Shown piece by piece: positions 20,835-29,893 of a stretch of DNA of 64,000 nucleotides. Made by a program: the position numbers and the translations under genes. The DNA is from Shinella sp. CPCC 101442 (GTDB taxonomy: Bacteria > Pseudomonadota > Alphaproteobacteria > Rhizobiales > Rhizobiaceae). The notes below the pieces were generated by a model, which was not told where the DNA came from, did not search any database, and worked only from the letters and a program-made list of their open reading frames with translations. The number at the start of each line of letters is the position of its first letter. Within the stretch, counting starts at the first letter, position 1. The DNA lies in contig NZ_JALIQS010000007.1 of NCBI RefSeq assembly GCF_024704725.1, positions 124,001 through 188,000 on the forward strand. Reading direction: 5' to 3'.

Positions 20835-22940
20835 ATGAGACCCGCTTTGCTCGATCCGCTCTTCGCACCGCTCTCCACGCTTCCCGGCATCGGCCCGAAG
20901 CTCGGCGAGCTTTTTGCCCGCCTGCTCGGTCAGGAGAGCATCGAGGACTGCCGGGTCATCGACCTCGTGTTCCATTTCCCGCATTCGATCGTCGACCGGC
21001 GCAACCAGCCTGGCATCGCCAACGCGCAGCAGGGCGTCATCGTCACCATCACCGGACGCATCGACCGCCACCAGCCGCCGCCGCCCGGTAAATCGAACAT
21101 GCCCTACCGCGTCTTCCTGCATGACGAGACCGGGGATCTGGCGCTCACCTTCTTCCGCGCCAAAGGCAATTGGTTGGAAAAGGCGCTGCCGATCGATGAA
21201 ACCGTCGTCGTCAGCGGCAAGGTGGACTGGTTCAACGGGCGCGCCTCCATGGTGCATCCGGACTACATGGCGCGGCTCAGCGAGGCGGACAACGTGCCGC
21301 TGGTCGAACCCGTGCACGGCCTTACCGCCGGTCTCACCTCCCGTGTGCTGCGCAAGGCGGTGGAGGCGGCTATCGCCCGCGTGCCGCATCTGCCGGAATG
21401 GATCGATCCGCCGCTTGTCCAGCGCCAGAGTTTTCCCTCCGCTTTCGACGCCATCCACCGCCTGCACGACCCCCGCGACGAGACCGACCTCGATGCGCAA
21501 GCCCCAGCCCGCCGCCGCCTGGCTTATGACGAGTTTCTGGCAGGCCAGATTTCGCTCGCTCTCGTGCGGCAGCGGCTGCGCAAGGTTGCCGGCCGGCCGG
21601 TCGTCGCCACCGGCGCGCTTAGTCGCCCCGTCATCGCCGCCCTGCCCTTTTCCCTCACCAATAGTCAGCAAACAGCGATTGACGAGGTGCTGAAGGACAT
21701 AGCCGGCGAGCAACGCATGCTGCGCCTGCTGCAAGGCGACGTCGGTGCCGGCAAGACGGCCGTGGCGCTGATGGCGATGCTCGCCGCCGTCGAATCCGGT
21801 GGACAGGCCGTGCTGATGGCGCCGACGGAAATTCTGGCGCGGCAGCATTTCACGACCATCGCCCGCATGGCAGCGCCGGCAGGCGTCACCATCGATGTGC
21901 TGACCGGGCGTACCAAGGGTCGCGAGCGCGACGCTATCCTCGAACGCATTGCATCGGGCGAAACGCAGATCGTCATCGGCACCCATGCCCTCTTCCAGGA
22001 CAATGTCGCCTACAAGGACCTGGTTCTCGCCGTGGTGGACGAGCAGCATCGCTTCGGCGTGCACCAGCGCCTGCGCCTGACGGCGAAGGGCATTTCCCCG
22101 CATATGCTGGTCATGACCGCGACGCCGATCCCGCGAACGCTGGTGCTGGCTGCTTTCGGTGACATGGATGTCTCGAAACTCACGGAGAAGCCGGCCGGAC
22201 GTAAGCCGATCCAGACGGTCGTCGTGGCGCAGGAGCGCGTCGGCGAAATCGTGGATCGCCTGCGCGCAGCCCTTGCCGAAGGCAAGAAGGCTTACTGGAT
22301 CTGCCCGCTTGTCGAGGAATCGGAAGAGAGCGACCTGATGTCCGTCGAGGAGCGGCATGCGACACTGGCCAGCATCTTCGGCCCGCTTGCCGGCATCGTG
22401 CACGGGCGCATGAGCGGAGCGGAAAAGGATGCCGCCATGCTCGCCTTCAAGAGTGGCGAGACGCGCCTGCTGGTGGCGACCACCGTGGTGGAGGTCGGCG
22501 TCGATGTCCCGGATGCTTCCATCATGGTGATCGAACACGCCGAGCGCTTCGGCCTTGCCCAGCTCCACCAGCTGCGCGGTCGCGTCGGGCGCGGCGAGGA
22601 AGCATCGAGCTGCGTCCTGCTCTACAAGGGACCCCTCAGCGAAAACGGCCAGGCACGGCTTTCCATCCTGCGCGAGACGGAGGACGGTTTCCGCATCGCG
22701 GAGGAGGACCTGAAATTGCGCGGTGAAGGCGAGCTTCTCGGCACCCGTCAGTCCGGCACGCCGGGCTTTCTGGTGGCAAGCCTCGAAGCGCATGGCGATC
22801 TCCTGGAAATCGCCCGCAAGGATGCCGCCTATGTGCTGGAGCGCGATCAGGAGCTGACGAGCGAACGCGGCGAAGCGATCCGTACGCTGCTCTATCTCTA
22901 CCGCCGCGACGAGGCTATCCGGTTCCTGCGCGCGGGTTGA
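20835..22940 (+). CDS. recG: ATP-dependent DNA helicase RecG
   Basis: RecG remodels stalled replication forks and branches Holliday junctions. The 701-residue protein has an N-terminal wedge/OB domain (about 1-250, with LPGIGPKLGELFARL) and a superfamily 2 motor. Motor motifs are GDVGAGKTAVALMAM, APTEILARQH, VVDEQHRFGVHQR, TATPIPRTL, TTVVEVGVDVP and QLRGRVGRG. The start at 20835 (MRPALLDPLF) suits the family. It lies head to head with sdhE-mfd across about 100 bases. Confidence 0.97.
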   Translation: MRPALLDPLFAPLSTLPGIGPKLGELFARLLGQESIEDCRVIDLVFHFPHSIVDRRNQPGIANAQQGVIVTITGRIDRHQPPPPGKSNMPYRVFLHDETGDLALTFFRAKGNWLEKALPIDETVVVSGKVDWFNGRASMVHPDYMARLSEADNVPLVEPVHGLTAGLTSRVLRKAVEAAIARVPHLPEWIDPPLVQRQSFPSAFDAIHRLHDPRDETDLDAQAPARRRLAYDEFLAGQISLALVRQRLRKVAGRPVVATGALSRPVIAALPFSLTNSQQTAIDEVLKDIAGEQRMLRLLQGDVGAGKTAVALMAMLAAVESGGQAVLMAPTEILARQHFTTIARMAAPAGVTIDVLTGRTKGRERDAILERIASGETQIVIGTHALFQDNVAYKDLVLAVVDEQHRFGVHQRLRLTAKGISPHMLVMTATPIPRTLVLAAFGDMDVSKLTEKPAGRKPIQTVVVAQERVGEIVDRLRAALAEGKKAYWICPLVEESEESDLMSVEERHATLASIFGPLAGIVHGRMSGAEKDAAMLAFKSGETRLLVATTVVEVGVDVPDASIMVIEHAERFGLAQLHQLRGRVGRGEEASSCVLLYKGPLSENGQARLSILRETEDGFRIAEEDLKLRGEGELLGTRQSGTPGFLVASLEAHGDLLEIARKDAAYVLERDQELTSERGEAIRTLLYLYRRDEAIRFLRAG

Positions 22941-23052
22941 GCAATCCAGCCAGCTGTTCACCGGTTGTGCTCCGGCCCACAAAATCGTGATTTCGTCGCA
23001 CGGACACGTGAAGGCATACTTCTCACCCCATCAGCGCAAAAGGAGAAATGCC

Positions 23053-23268
23053 ATGAAGACAGTTCTCGTAGTCGCAGCGACGCTCAGCCTTACGGCATCC
23101 GCAGCTTTTGCGGATTGCGCTTGGCACAACAAGACTTCGGCAGAAGCCAAGGTCGACAAGACGATCACGACCGCAAGCGTCACCACCACTGAAAAACAGT
23201 CCCGCCTGCCGGCGAAAACCGATCAGATCGATCTGAAAACGCAGAATGACACGGCAACCGCCGAATAG
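23053..23268 (+). CDS. Small secreted protein of unknown function
   Basis: A 71-residue protein with a convincing signal peptide (MKTVLVVAATLSLTASAAFA, about 1-20). The mature part of about 50 residues opens DCAWHN and is rich in Thr, Lys and Ala, with one Cys. AAAGGAG lies 9 bases before the ATG, so the start is well supported. I do not recognise a named family, though similar short exported proteins with a DCA-HN opening occur in rhizobia as I recall. It stands alone downstream of recG. Confidence 0.65.
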   Translation: MKTVLVVAATLSLTASAAFADCAWHNKTSAEAKVDKTITTASVTTTEKQSRLPAKTDQIDLKTQNDTATAE

Positions 23269-23335
23269 GCCGTTCGCACCGTTCTGCTGTTCAAAATGAG
23301 GTAGATAGTCGATGGTCGGGCACCTTGCCCTTCCA

Positions 23336-24040
23336 TCACACCTTTTTCTTGGCTTTTGCCTTGGTCTTGTGCTCTTCGCTCTGGATGAGCTGCAATCCGT
23401 TTTCGGGCGGCGTGACCAGACCGACGGAGATGATGAGCTTTGCGGCATCCTCCGCGCTCATATCTAGCGGCACCAGCTTTTCCCTGGGTACATAGACGAG
23501 AAAGCCGGCAGTGGGAAACGGTGTCGGCGGCAGGAAGCAGGCGACCATGTCCTTGCCCATGGACTTGAACTTCGTGGCGATTTCGCCGCGCGCATCCGTT
23601 GCCACGAAGACGATGGCCCAGAGACCCGGCCCCGGATATTCGATCATCGCCGCCTTGTTGAACGACGTGCCCTTGTCCTTCAGCACCGTCTCGAAAATCT
23701 GCTTGAGGCTCTTGTGCACCGTGCGCACGAGCGGCGTGCGATTGAACAGCGAATCGCCGAGTTCGACGATGGATCGGCCGATCAGGTTCTTGCCGAGGAA
23801 ACCGACAAGCGTGATCAGCACCAGCGCGATCAGCAGGCCGAAGCCGGGAATGGCGAACTGGAGGTAGCTTTCCGGATTATAGCGCGCGGGAATGTAGGGT
23901 TTTACCCAGCTGTCCGCCCAATGGATGAAGGTCCAGGTCAGCCATATCGTGATGGCGATCGGCGCGCAGATGACGAGGCCGGTCAGGAAATTGTTGCGCA
24001 GCCGCGTCGCCAGCGACTGTCTTGGAAGAAGGTCGGTCAT
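23336..24040 (-). CDS. DUF502 family membrane protein
   Basis: A 234-residue DUF502 protein. Two transmembrane helices are clear (about 18-40, LTGLVICAPIAITIWLTWTF; about 65-90, IPGFGLLIALVLITLVGFLG), followed by the conserved RTPLVRTVHKSLKQIFETVL segment and PTAGFLVYVP. The Lys-rich tail (KTKAKAKKK) should be cytoplasmic. The role of the family is unknown. The ATG at 24040 is chosen because the upstream frame is Arg-rich junk. It follows the GNAT gene on the same strand by 35 bases. Confidence 0.88.
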   Translation of the reverse strand: MTDLLPRQSLATRLRNNFLTGLVICAPIAITIWLTWTFIHWADSWVKPYIPARYNPESYLQFAIPGFGLLIALVLITLVGFLGKNLIGRSIVELGDSLFNRTPLVRTVHKSLKQIFETVLKDKGTSFNKAAMIEYPGPGLWAIVFVATDARGEIATKFKSMGKDMVACFLPPTPFPTAGFLVYVPREKLVPLDMSAEDAAKLIISVGLVTPPENGLQLIQSEEHKTKAKAKKKV

Positions 24041-24075
24041 CGGATATCCAGCATGGGGCGAGCGTGGGAGGTCGC

Positions 24076-24570
24076 TCAGCCGTAGAAACCCGGATGATAG
24101 GAAACGGTTCCCCCGCCGTAAACCGGGGAAAACGCCACATGCATGAAATACTCGGGAGGCACGCCATCGAGCGTCAGCTTCGGATCCGAGACAAAGCCGA
24201 ACCGGTTGTAATAGGCGGGATCGCCCAGCAGCACGCATCCGGCGGCGCCAAGCGCCTTCAGGCGTTCGAGCCCCTCGTTGATCAGCTTGCCGCCGATCCC
24301 CTCGCCCTGATGCGCGGGATCGACCGAGATCGGGCCGAGGCCGTACCAATCCGTGCTGCCATCCGAAAGCGAGACCGGCGAAAAGGCGACATGGCCGACG
24401 ACGACGCCTTCTGCCTCCGCGACCAGCGAAAGAGCAAGCGCCCCGGCCGCGCGCAGGCGATCGATGATCAGATGCTCGGTGCCATCGGCGTGCGGCGCGG
24501 TCTTGAAGGCCGTTTCCGTCAGCTGCCGGATAGCATCGATATCGCCAGCGCGTTCAGGGCGAAGGATCAT
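24076..24570 (-). CDS. GNAT family N-acetyltransferase
   Basis: A 164-residue acetyl-CoA-dependent acyltransferase. The acetyl-CoA-binding motif A is visible as YGLGPISVDPAHQGEGIGGKLI (about 75-97), followed by VLLGDPAYYNRFGF, typical of the YhbS-like subgroup. The substrate is unknown. The start overlaps the glmS stop as ATGA, so it is translationally coupled to glmS. Confidence 0.9.
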   Translation of the reverse strand: MILRPERAGDIDAIRQLTETAFKTAPHADGTEHLIIDRLRAAGALALSLVAEAEGVVVGHVAFSPVSLSDGSTDWYGLGPISVDPAHQGEGIGGKLINEGLERLKALGAAGCVLLGDPAYYNRFGFVSDPKLTLDGVPPEYFMHVAFSPVYGGGTVSYHPGFYG

Positions 24571-26393
24571 TCCACAGTGACCGATTTCGCGAGGTTGCGC
24601 GGCTGGTCGACGTCGGTGCCCATGAAGACAGCAGTGTGATAGGCGAGCAGCTGGATCGGCAGCGAATAGATCATCGGTGCGATGATTTCGTCGACATTGG
24701 GCAGGACGATCGTCGCCATGGTCTCCAACTTCGAGGCGGTGGCACCCTTCGCATCCGTGATGAAGATGATCCGGCCACCGCGAGCCGCTACTTCCTGCAT
24801 GTTCGACACGGTCTTCTCGAAGAAACGGTCGTGCGGTGCGATGACGATGACCGGCATTTTCTCGTCGATCAGCGCGATCGGCCCGTGCTTCAACTCGCCG
24901 GCAGCATAGCCCTCGGCATGGATATAGGAGATTTCCTTGAGCTTAAGCGCGCCTTCCATGGCCAGCGGATAGCTGGTACCGCGGCCGAGATAGAGCACGT
25001 CCTTGCACTTGGAGAGATCCCGCGAGAGCTGCTCGATCGACGGCTGGATCGTGTTGAGCACGCTTGCCATGATGCGCGGCATTTCGGCGAGCTGGCGAAC
25101 CAGATCCTTTTCCTCCGCCGCACTGATCGTGCCTCGCGCCCGGCCCGCGCCGATGGCAAGGGCCGCCAGAACGGTCAGCTGGCAGGTAAAGGCCTTGGTG
25201 GAGGCCACCCCGATTTCGGGGCCTGCAAGGATCGGGAAGACGGCGTCCGATTCGCGCGCGATCGTCGATTCCTTCGTGTTGACCACGGCGCCGATCTTGA
25301 GCCCGTGCTCCTTGCAATAGCGCAGCGACGCCAGCGTATCGGCGGTTTCACCGGACTGCGAGATGAACAGCGCGGCGGATGCCGGGTTCAACGGGATCTC
25401 GCGATAGCGAAACTCCGAGGCGACGTCGATTTCGACCGGCAGGCGGGCATAGCGCTCGAACCAGTATTTGCCGACGAGGCCGGCAAGATAGGCCGTTCCG
25501 CAAGCGGAAATAGCAAGGCTCGGCACCTTGGAAAAATCAATGTCGACGGCGGTGGGGCGCACGGTGTGCGTGAGGAAGTCGACATAGTGGCTGAGCGCGT
25601 GGGAAATCGCCTCCGGCTGCTCATGGATTTCCTTTTCCATGAAATGCCGGTGATTGCCCTTGTCGACGAGATAGGCGGCAGCCGAGGAAATCTGTTTCGG
25701 GCGCTCGACCCTGTTGCCGTCCAGATCGAAGACATGCGCGCCGTCGCGGCCGAGAATGGCCCAGTCGCCATCGACGAGATAGGTGATCTCGTTGGTGAAG
25801 GGCGCCAGTGCGATGGCGTCGGAGCCGAGGAACATCTCACCCTTGCCATGGCCGATGGCGAGCGGCGGACCGCTGCGGGCGGCCATGATGGTCGACGGAT
25901 CGTCCTCGAAGATGACTGCGAGCGCATAGGCACCGGTGACGCGGCGCAGCATGGCATGCATGGCCTCTCGACGGCCGAGACCGTCGCGGCGCAGTTTCGC
26001 GATCAGCTGCGCGACGACTTCGGTATCGGTCTGGGTGGAGAACGTCGCACCGCTAGCAGCAAGCTCGTCCTTCAGCTCGGAAAAGTTCTCGATGATGCCA
26101 TTGTGCACAACCGCAACGCCATCGACGAAATGCGGATGCGCATTGCCTTCCGTCGGCGCGCCATGCGTCGCCCAGCGGGTGTGGGCGATACCGATTGTGC
26201 CCGCGAGCGGCTCCTCGCCAAGGCGCTTCTCAAGGTTGACGAGTTTGCCCTCGGCGCGGCGCCGCGCCAGCTTTCCCTCGACGATGGTGGCTACGCCGGC
26301 AGAATCATAGCCACGATATTCGAGGCGCTTCAGGGCATCGACAAGCCGAGCCGCTACAGGCTGGTTTCCAACGATACCGACAATTCCGCACAT
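24567..26393 (-). CDS. glmS: Glutamine--fructose-6-phosphate aminotransferase (isomerizing)
   Basis: GlmS makes glucosamine-6-phosphate, the first committed step to UDP-GlcNAc for peptidoglycan and lipid A. The 608-residue protein begins MCGIVGIVG with the catalytic Cys2 of the glutaminase domain (about 1-220). Two SIS sugar-isomerase domains follow, with SQSGETADTLASLRYC and GRGTSYPLAMEGALKLKEIS. The C terminus DQPRNLAKSVTVE is canonical. No glmS ribozyme is expected or seen. glmU lies 123 bases upstream in the same direction. Confidence 0.98.
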   Translation of the reverse strand: MCGIVGIVGNQPVAARLVDALKRLEYRGYDSAGVATIVEGKLARRRAEGKLVNLEKRLGEEPLAGTIGIAHTRWATHGAPTEGNAHPHFVDGVAVVHNGIIENFSELKDELAASGATFSTQTDTEVVAQLIAKLRRDGLGRREAMHAMLRRVTGAYALAVIFEDDPSTIMAARSGPPLAIGHGKGEMFLGSDAIALAPFTNEITYLVDGDWAILGRDGAHVFDLDGNRVERPKQISSAAAYLVDKGNHRHFMEKEIHEQPEAISHALSHYVDFLTHTVRPTAVDIDFSKVPSLAISACGTAYLAGLVGKYWFERYARLPVEIDVASEFRYREIPLNPASAALFISQSGETADTLASLRYCKEHGLKIGAVVNTKESTIARESDAVFPILAGPEIGVASTKAFTCQLTVLAALAIGAGRARGTISAAEEKDLVRQLAEMPRIMASVLNTIQPSIEQLSRDLSKCKDVLYLGRGTSYPLAMEGALKLKEISYIHAEGYAAGELKHGPIALIDEKMPVIVIAPHDRFFEKTVSNMQEVAARGGRIIFITDAKGATASKLETMATIVLPNVDEIIAPMIYSLPIQLLAYHTAVFMGTDVDQPRNLAKSVTVE

Positions 26394-26516
26394 GAGCTGC
26401 TTCCCTTTTTCGAAACGCTTCGATTTCGCTCTTTCGTAGAGTGTTTTTGCGGCAGGGCAACACGGCCGCGCTCACTTTCGATTGCAAGCGTTAATTTGGG
26501 CGCGCCCACCGAGTGC

Positions 26517-27896
26517 TTACTTGGCGGCCTTCTTCTTTGCATCCTTGATCGCCTGGTTGCGCTCGCGGACAAGAACGGCGCGGCCTTCCTTGTTTTCCTG
26601 GCGCGCGCGACCGAAGGCGACGGCATTGTCGGGCACGTCTGCGGTGATGACGCTGCCGGACGCGACATAGGCGCCATTGCCGACAGTGACCGGGGCAACG
26701 AGCGCGGTGTTGGAGCCGATGAAGGCATCCGCGCCGATACGCGTGACATGCTTGTTGATGCCGTCGTAGTTGCAGGTGATGGTCCCGGCGCCGACATTGG
26801 TATGAGCGCCGATGAAGGCATCGCCGATATAGCTCAAGTGGTTGACCTTCGCGCCAGCGCCGATCTCCGCCTTCTTCACTTCGGTGAAGTTTCCGACCTT
26901 CGAGCCCGCGCCGAGGTTTGCGCCGGGGCGCAGACGCGCATAGGGGCCGACCTCGGCATCTGCCGCGACATACGCCCCTTCGATATGCGAGAACGAATGG
27001 ATCAGCGCACCGCTTTCAATGGTAACGTCGGGGCCGAAGACGACGTTCGGCTCGATCGTCACGTCGCGCGCGATCGTCGTGTCGAAGGAGAGAAAGACGG
27101 TTTCCGGCGCGATCATCGAGACGCCGTCGATCATCAGCTCGTGGCGGCGGCGCTGCTGCCAGAGGCGTTCGATGACGGCAAGCTCGGCGCGGGTGTTGCA
27201 GCCGGTCAGCTCCTCCTCGGGCGCCTCGACGGCAATCGCCCGACCACCCGCGGCTCTGACGACCTCGACGATGTCGGTGAGGTAATATTCACCCTTGGCG
27301 TTGTTGTTGCCGATCCGGTCGATCAGATCGAGCGCCTTGCGGCCGTCGATGGCCATCAGGCCGCCATTGCAATAGGTGATCGCACGCTCTGCCTCGCTGG
27401 CATCCTTGTGTTCGCGGATGGCCAGCAACTCGCCGTTCTCGACAAGAAGGCGGCCGTAACCCGTCGGGTCCGCGGTATGGAAACCGATGACGACGACCTC
27501 GGCACCATCTGCAAGTCCGCTACGTGCGGCGATCAGCGGCGTTTCCGTGATGAGCGGCGTGTCGCCGAAGACGACGAGCACGTCGTCATAACCCTTGGCG
27601 ATCGTGTCGCGGGCGGCAAGCACGGCGTGCGCCGTGCCGAGCCGTTCTGTCTGGATGTGGACGGAACTCTGGACCGCGACGTTTCCGGCAGCCGCTTCGA
27701 CCTTTTCCGCATCGCGGCCGAGCACCAGTGCGATATCGGAAATGCCGGCCTTTGCCAGCGCATCCACCACATGGGCGATCATCGGACGGTTGGCGACGGG
27801 GTGCAGCACCTTCGACTGCGAAGACTTCATGCGCGTGCTCTCGCCGGCGGCCAGGATAACGGCCAGGCAGGTGCGTTTCGTCCGGTCAGCAGTCAT
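26517..27896 (-). CDS. glmU: Bifunctional N-acetylglucosamine-1-phosphate uridyltransferase / glucosamine-1-phosphate acetyltransferase
   Basis: GlmU completes UDP-GlcNAc synthesis. The 459-residue protein has an N-terminal nucleotidyltransferase domain (about 1-230, [32 protein letters not shown]). A left-handed beta-helix acetyltransferase domain follows (about 255-450) with hexapeptide repeats and NCNYDG-type CNYDGINKH. The Lys/Ala-rich tail is usual. Its pairing with glmS places two UDP-GlcNAc genes together. Confidence 0.98.
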   Translation of the reverse strand: MTADRTKRTCLAVILAAGESTRMKSSQSKVLHPVANRPMIAHVVDALAKAGISDIALVLGRDAEKVEAAAGNVAVQSSVHIQTERLGTAHAVLAARDTIAKGYDDVLVVFGDTPLITETPLIAARSGLADGAEVVVIGFHTADPTGYGRLLVENGELLAIREHKDASEAERAITYCNGGLMAIDGRKALDLIDRIGNNNAKGEYYLTDIVEVVRAAGGRAIAVEAPEEELTGCNTRAELAVIERLWQQRRRHELMIDGVSMIAPETVFLSFDTTIARDVTIEPNVVFGPDVTIESGALIHSFSHIEGAYVAADAEVGPYARLRPGANLGAGSKVGNFTEVKKAEIGAGAKVNHLSYIGDAFIGAHTNVGAGTITCNYDGINKHVTRIGADAFIGSNTALVAPVTVGNGAYVASGSVITADVPDNAVAFGRARQENKEGRAVLVRERNQAIKDAKKKAAK

Positions 27897-27968
27897 GGGA
27901 ATCCCTCGTTCAGCCGTATTCGACGGCGTTCTTTAGCAAAAACGCAGCGGGGGACACAAAGGGATTTC

Positions 27969-29615
27969 TCAATTGGCGCTGCGCAGGCGGCTTTCGGTCA
28001 AAAGACCGCTTTCATCGAGGATCGGATAGGCGACGGAGACGAGATGCGCATTGACGCGTTTCAGGTCGCGCAGCATGTCGAGATGCAGAGAACTCGTCTG
28101 GAGGCTGTCGAGGCGACCGTCGCGCAGCCGCTCGAGATGGCGTTCGGAAGACTGTTTTTCCATGCGCCGCACATCCACCTTCACCTCCATGAGTTGTCGG
28201 GCAAGACCGGCATCGCGGGTGACGAAGATCGTCTGGGCGATACGCAGATTCTCGATCGTCAGATTGAAGAGGTTGGCGAGCTCCTTGTAGCCGTCTTCGG
28301 AGAATTTCAGGCCATTGACGATCTTCTTGCGCACCTGCTCCTGCAGGCCCTTTTCGATGATATCGCCGACATGTTCGAGGTTGATGGCATAGTCGATGAT
28401 GACGATGGAGCGCGCCGCGCACTCGCCCGTCACGCCCTGGCGACCAAGGCGGGAAAGATAGATCTTCACCTCTTGCTGGAGGGCATCGACCTGACGCTCC
28501 AGTTCGACGATGTCCTTCATCGGTGCGAGGTTGTTGTCGTTGAAGGCTCGCATGGTGCGAATCAGCATGGACTCGATGAGGTCGCCGACGCGCAGCACCT
28601 CCCGCGTAGCCCCCGAAAGGGCCACGACCGGGCTCGAAAGCGCGGCGTCGTCAAGATATTTCGGCCCGGTCTCCGGCTGTTTTTCTTCGGGAATGAGCTT
28701 TTCCATGAGGTGCGACAGCAGGCCGGAGAGCGGCCACAGCACCAGTGCGACCACCAGGTTGAAGGCGAGATGCACATCGACCGGCAGCTTGGAGGCGGGA
28801 ATGGGCAGCATTGCGAGAAGGGCCGCGACCTGCCCCGCAAAGGGGAGGACGACAAGGCACCCGACGCCACGAACCAGAAGATTGCCGAGCGTGACGCGCC
28901 GCGCCGACGCGGTGGATTTCAGCGTCGCGATGACGGGTGGAACGGCACCGCCGAGATTGGCGCCGAGCACGAGGATGACGGTCAGCGCGGGTGACAGGAT
29001 GCCCATGGCCGTCAGCGACAGGATCAGCACCACCACCGCGAGGCTGGAGGAGGAAATGATGGCGAGCACCGTCGAGAAGGCGAGTGCGACCGGCCAGGCA
29101 TCGTCGAGCAGTTTCAGGAAGGCGGCGAGCGCCGGCGACTGACGCATCGGCTCGGTCGCAAGGCTCAGCAGGTGCAACGACAGCAGCATGAGGCCAATGC
29201 CGACGAGTGCGGAGCCAAGCCCCTGCCGCGCCGTGGAACTGCTCGATTTGTAGAGCACCACGCCGACGAGGATGACCAGCGGCGAAACCGACTCGATGCC
29301 TGTCGCGACGAGCCAGGCCGTGACCGCCGTGCCGACATTGGCGCCGAGCAGCACGATCTGCGCCATGCGGGCGCGCACCAGATTGCGCTCGACGAAGGAG
29401 GAGACCATCAGGGCGGTAGCGGTGGAGCTCTGAAGGGCGATGGTCGCGACGAAGCCGACGAAGAAGGAGCGGAACGGCCCGCGTGTGCCGAGCGCCAGCC
29501 CGGAGCGCAATTTCACGCCGAAGGCGCGCGTCATACCATCCTTCACCTGTGCAAGGCCGAACAGGAGCAGCGCGACCGCGCCGAACAGGTTGATCATGAC
29601 AACAGTCGATTCCAC
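27969..29615 (-). CDS. Na/Pi cotransporter family protein (NptA-like with PhoU domain)
   Basis: A 548-residue membrane protein. The N-terminal part (about 1-320) has two inverted Na/Pi-cotransporter repeats, seen in the paired GFVATIALQSSTATALM and ILVLGANLGGAVPPVIATL segments with the QSS motif. The C-terminal 200 residues are a helical PhoU-like domain. It probably takes up phosphate with sodium. It lies 72 bases upstream of glmU on the same strand, so co-transcription is possible, and is divergent from ppiD. Confidence 0.92.
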   Translation of the reverse strand: MESTVVMINLFGAVALLLFGLAQVKDGMTRAFGVKLRSGLALGTRGPFRSFFVGFVATIALQSSTATALMVSSFVERNLVRARMAQIVLLGANVGTAVTAWLVATGIESVSPLVILVGVVLYKSSSSTARQGLGSALVGIGLMLLSLHLLSLATEPMRQSPALAAFLKLLDDAWPVALAFSTVLAIISSSSLAVVVLILSLTAMGILSPALTVILVLGANLGGAVPPVIATLKSTASARRVTLGNLLVRGVGCLVVLPFAGQVAALLAMLPIPASKLPVDVHLAFNLVVALVLWPLSGLLSHLMEKLIPEEKQPETGPKYLDDAALSSPVVALSGATREVLRVGDLIESMLIRTMRAFNDNNLAPMKDIVELERQVDALQQEVKIYLSRLGRQGVTGECAARSIVIIDYAINLEHVGDIIEKGLQEQVRKKIVNGLKFSEDGYKELANLFNLTIENLRIAQTIFVTRDAGLARQLMEVKVDVRRMEKQSSERHLERLRDGRLDSLQTSSLHLDMLRDLKRVNAHLVSVAYPILDESGLLTESRLRSAN

Positions 29616-29893
29616 CGTAATATTCCTCCTGCCCCCAATGGGGACTCAAACCCGCCTCAGCCGTATCGGATCACGAACAAAGCAGGCCGCATAGGGCATT
29701 GTGACAGCAATCCATCAATAATTTCAAAAAAATTTGTTTCGTCGGCGAACAAAATTGACGGGCGTGGCGCGTTCCGCGACTGCTCTGCTTTTAGTGAAGC
29801 GCCAACGCCGTCTGCACACTTCAATTCGCGCAAACTTTCCGATAAGAGACGATCTCCGGCCGCATGGCCGCCGATATTGAGGAAATGTAGACG

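Noticed and set aside
20793-22982. A 729-codon open frame on the minus strand
   Set aside because: Antisense shadow of recG.
26394-26516. Possible glmS ribozyme or riboswitch upstream of glmS
   Set aside because: No conserved ribozyme core is visible, and that element is known from Gram-positive lineages.
24636-28994. A 1452-codon open frame on the plus strand
   Set aside because: It is exactly antisense to glmS, glmU and the Na/Pi gene, is rich in Arg, Asp, Gly and His, and has no domain; GC-rich codon use on the real strand suppresses stops in this frame.
29616-29893. tRNA-like T-arm string (GGGACTCAAACCC) in the Na/Pi-ppiD spacer
   Set aside because: No acceptor stem, anticodon arm or CCA-adjacent pairing can be built around it.
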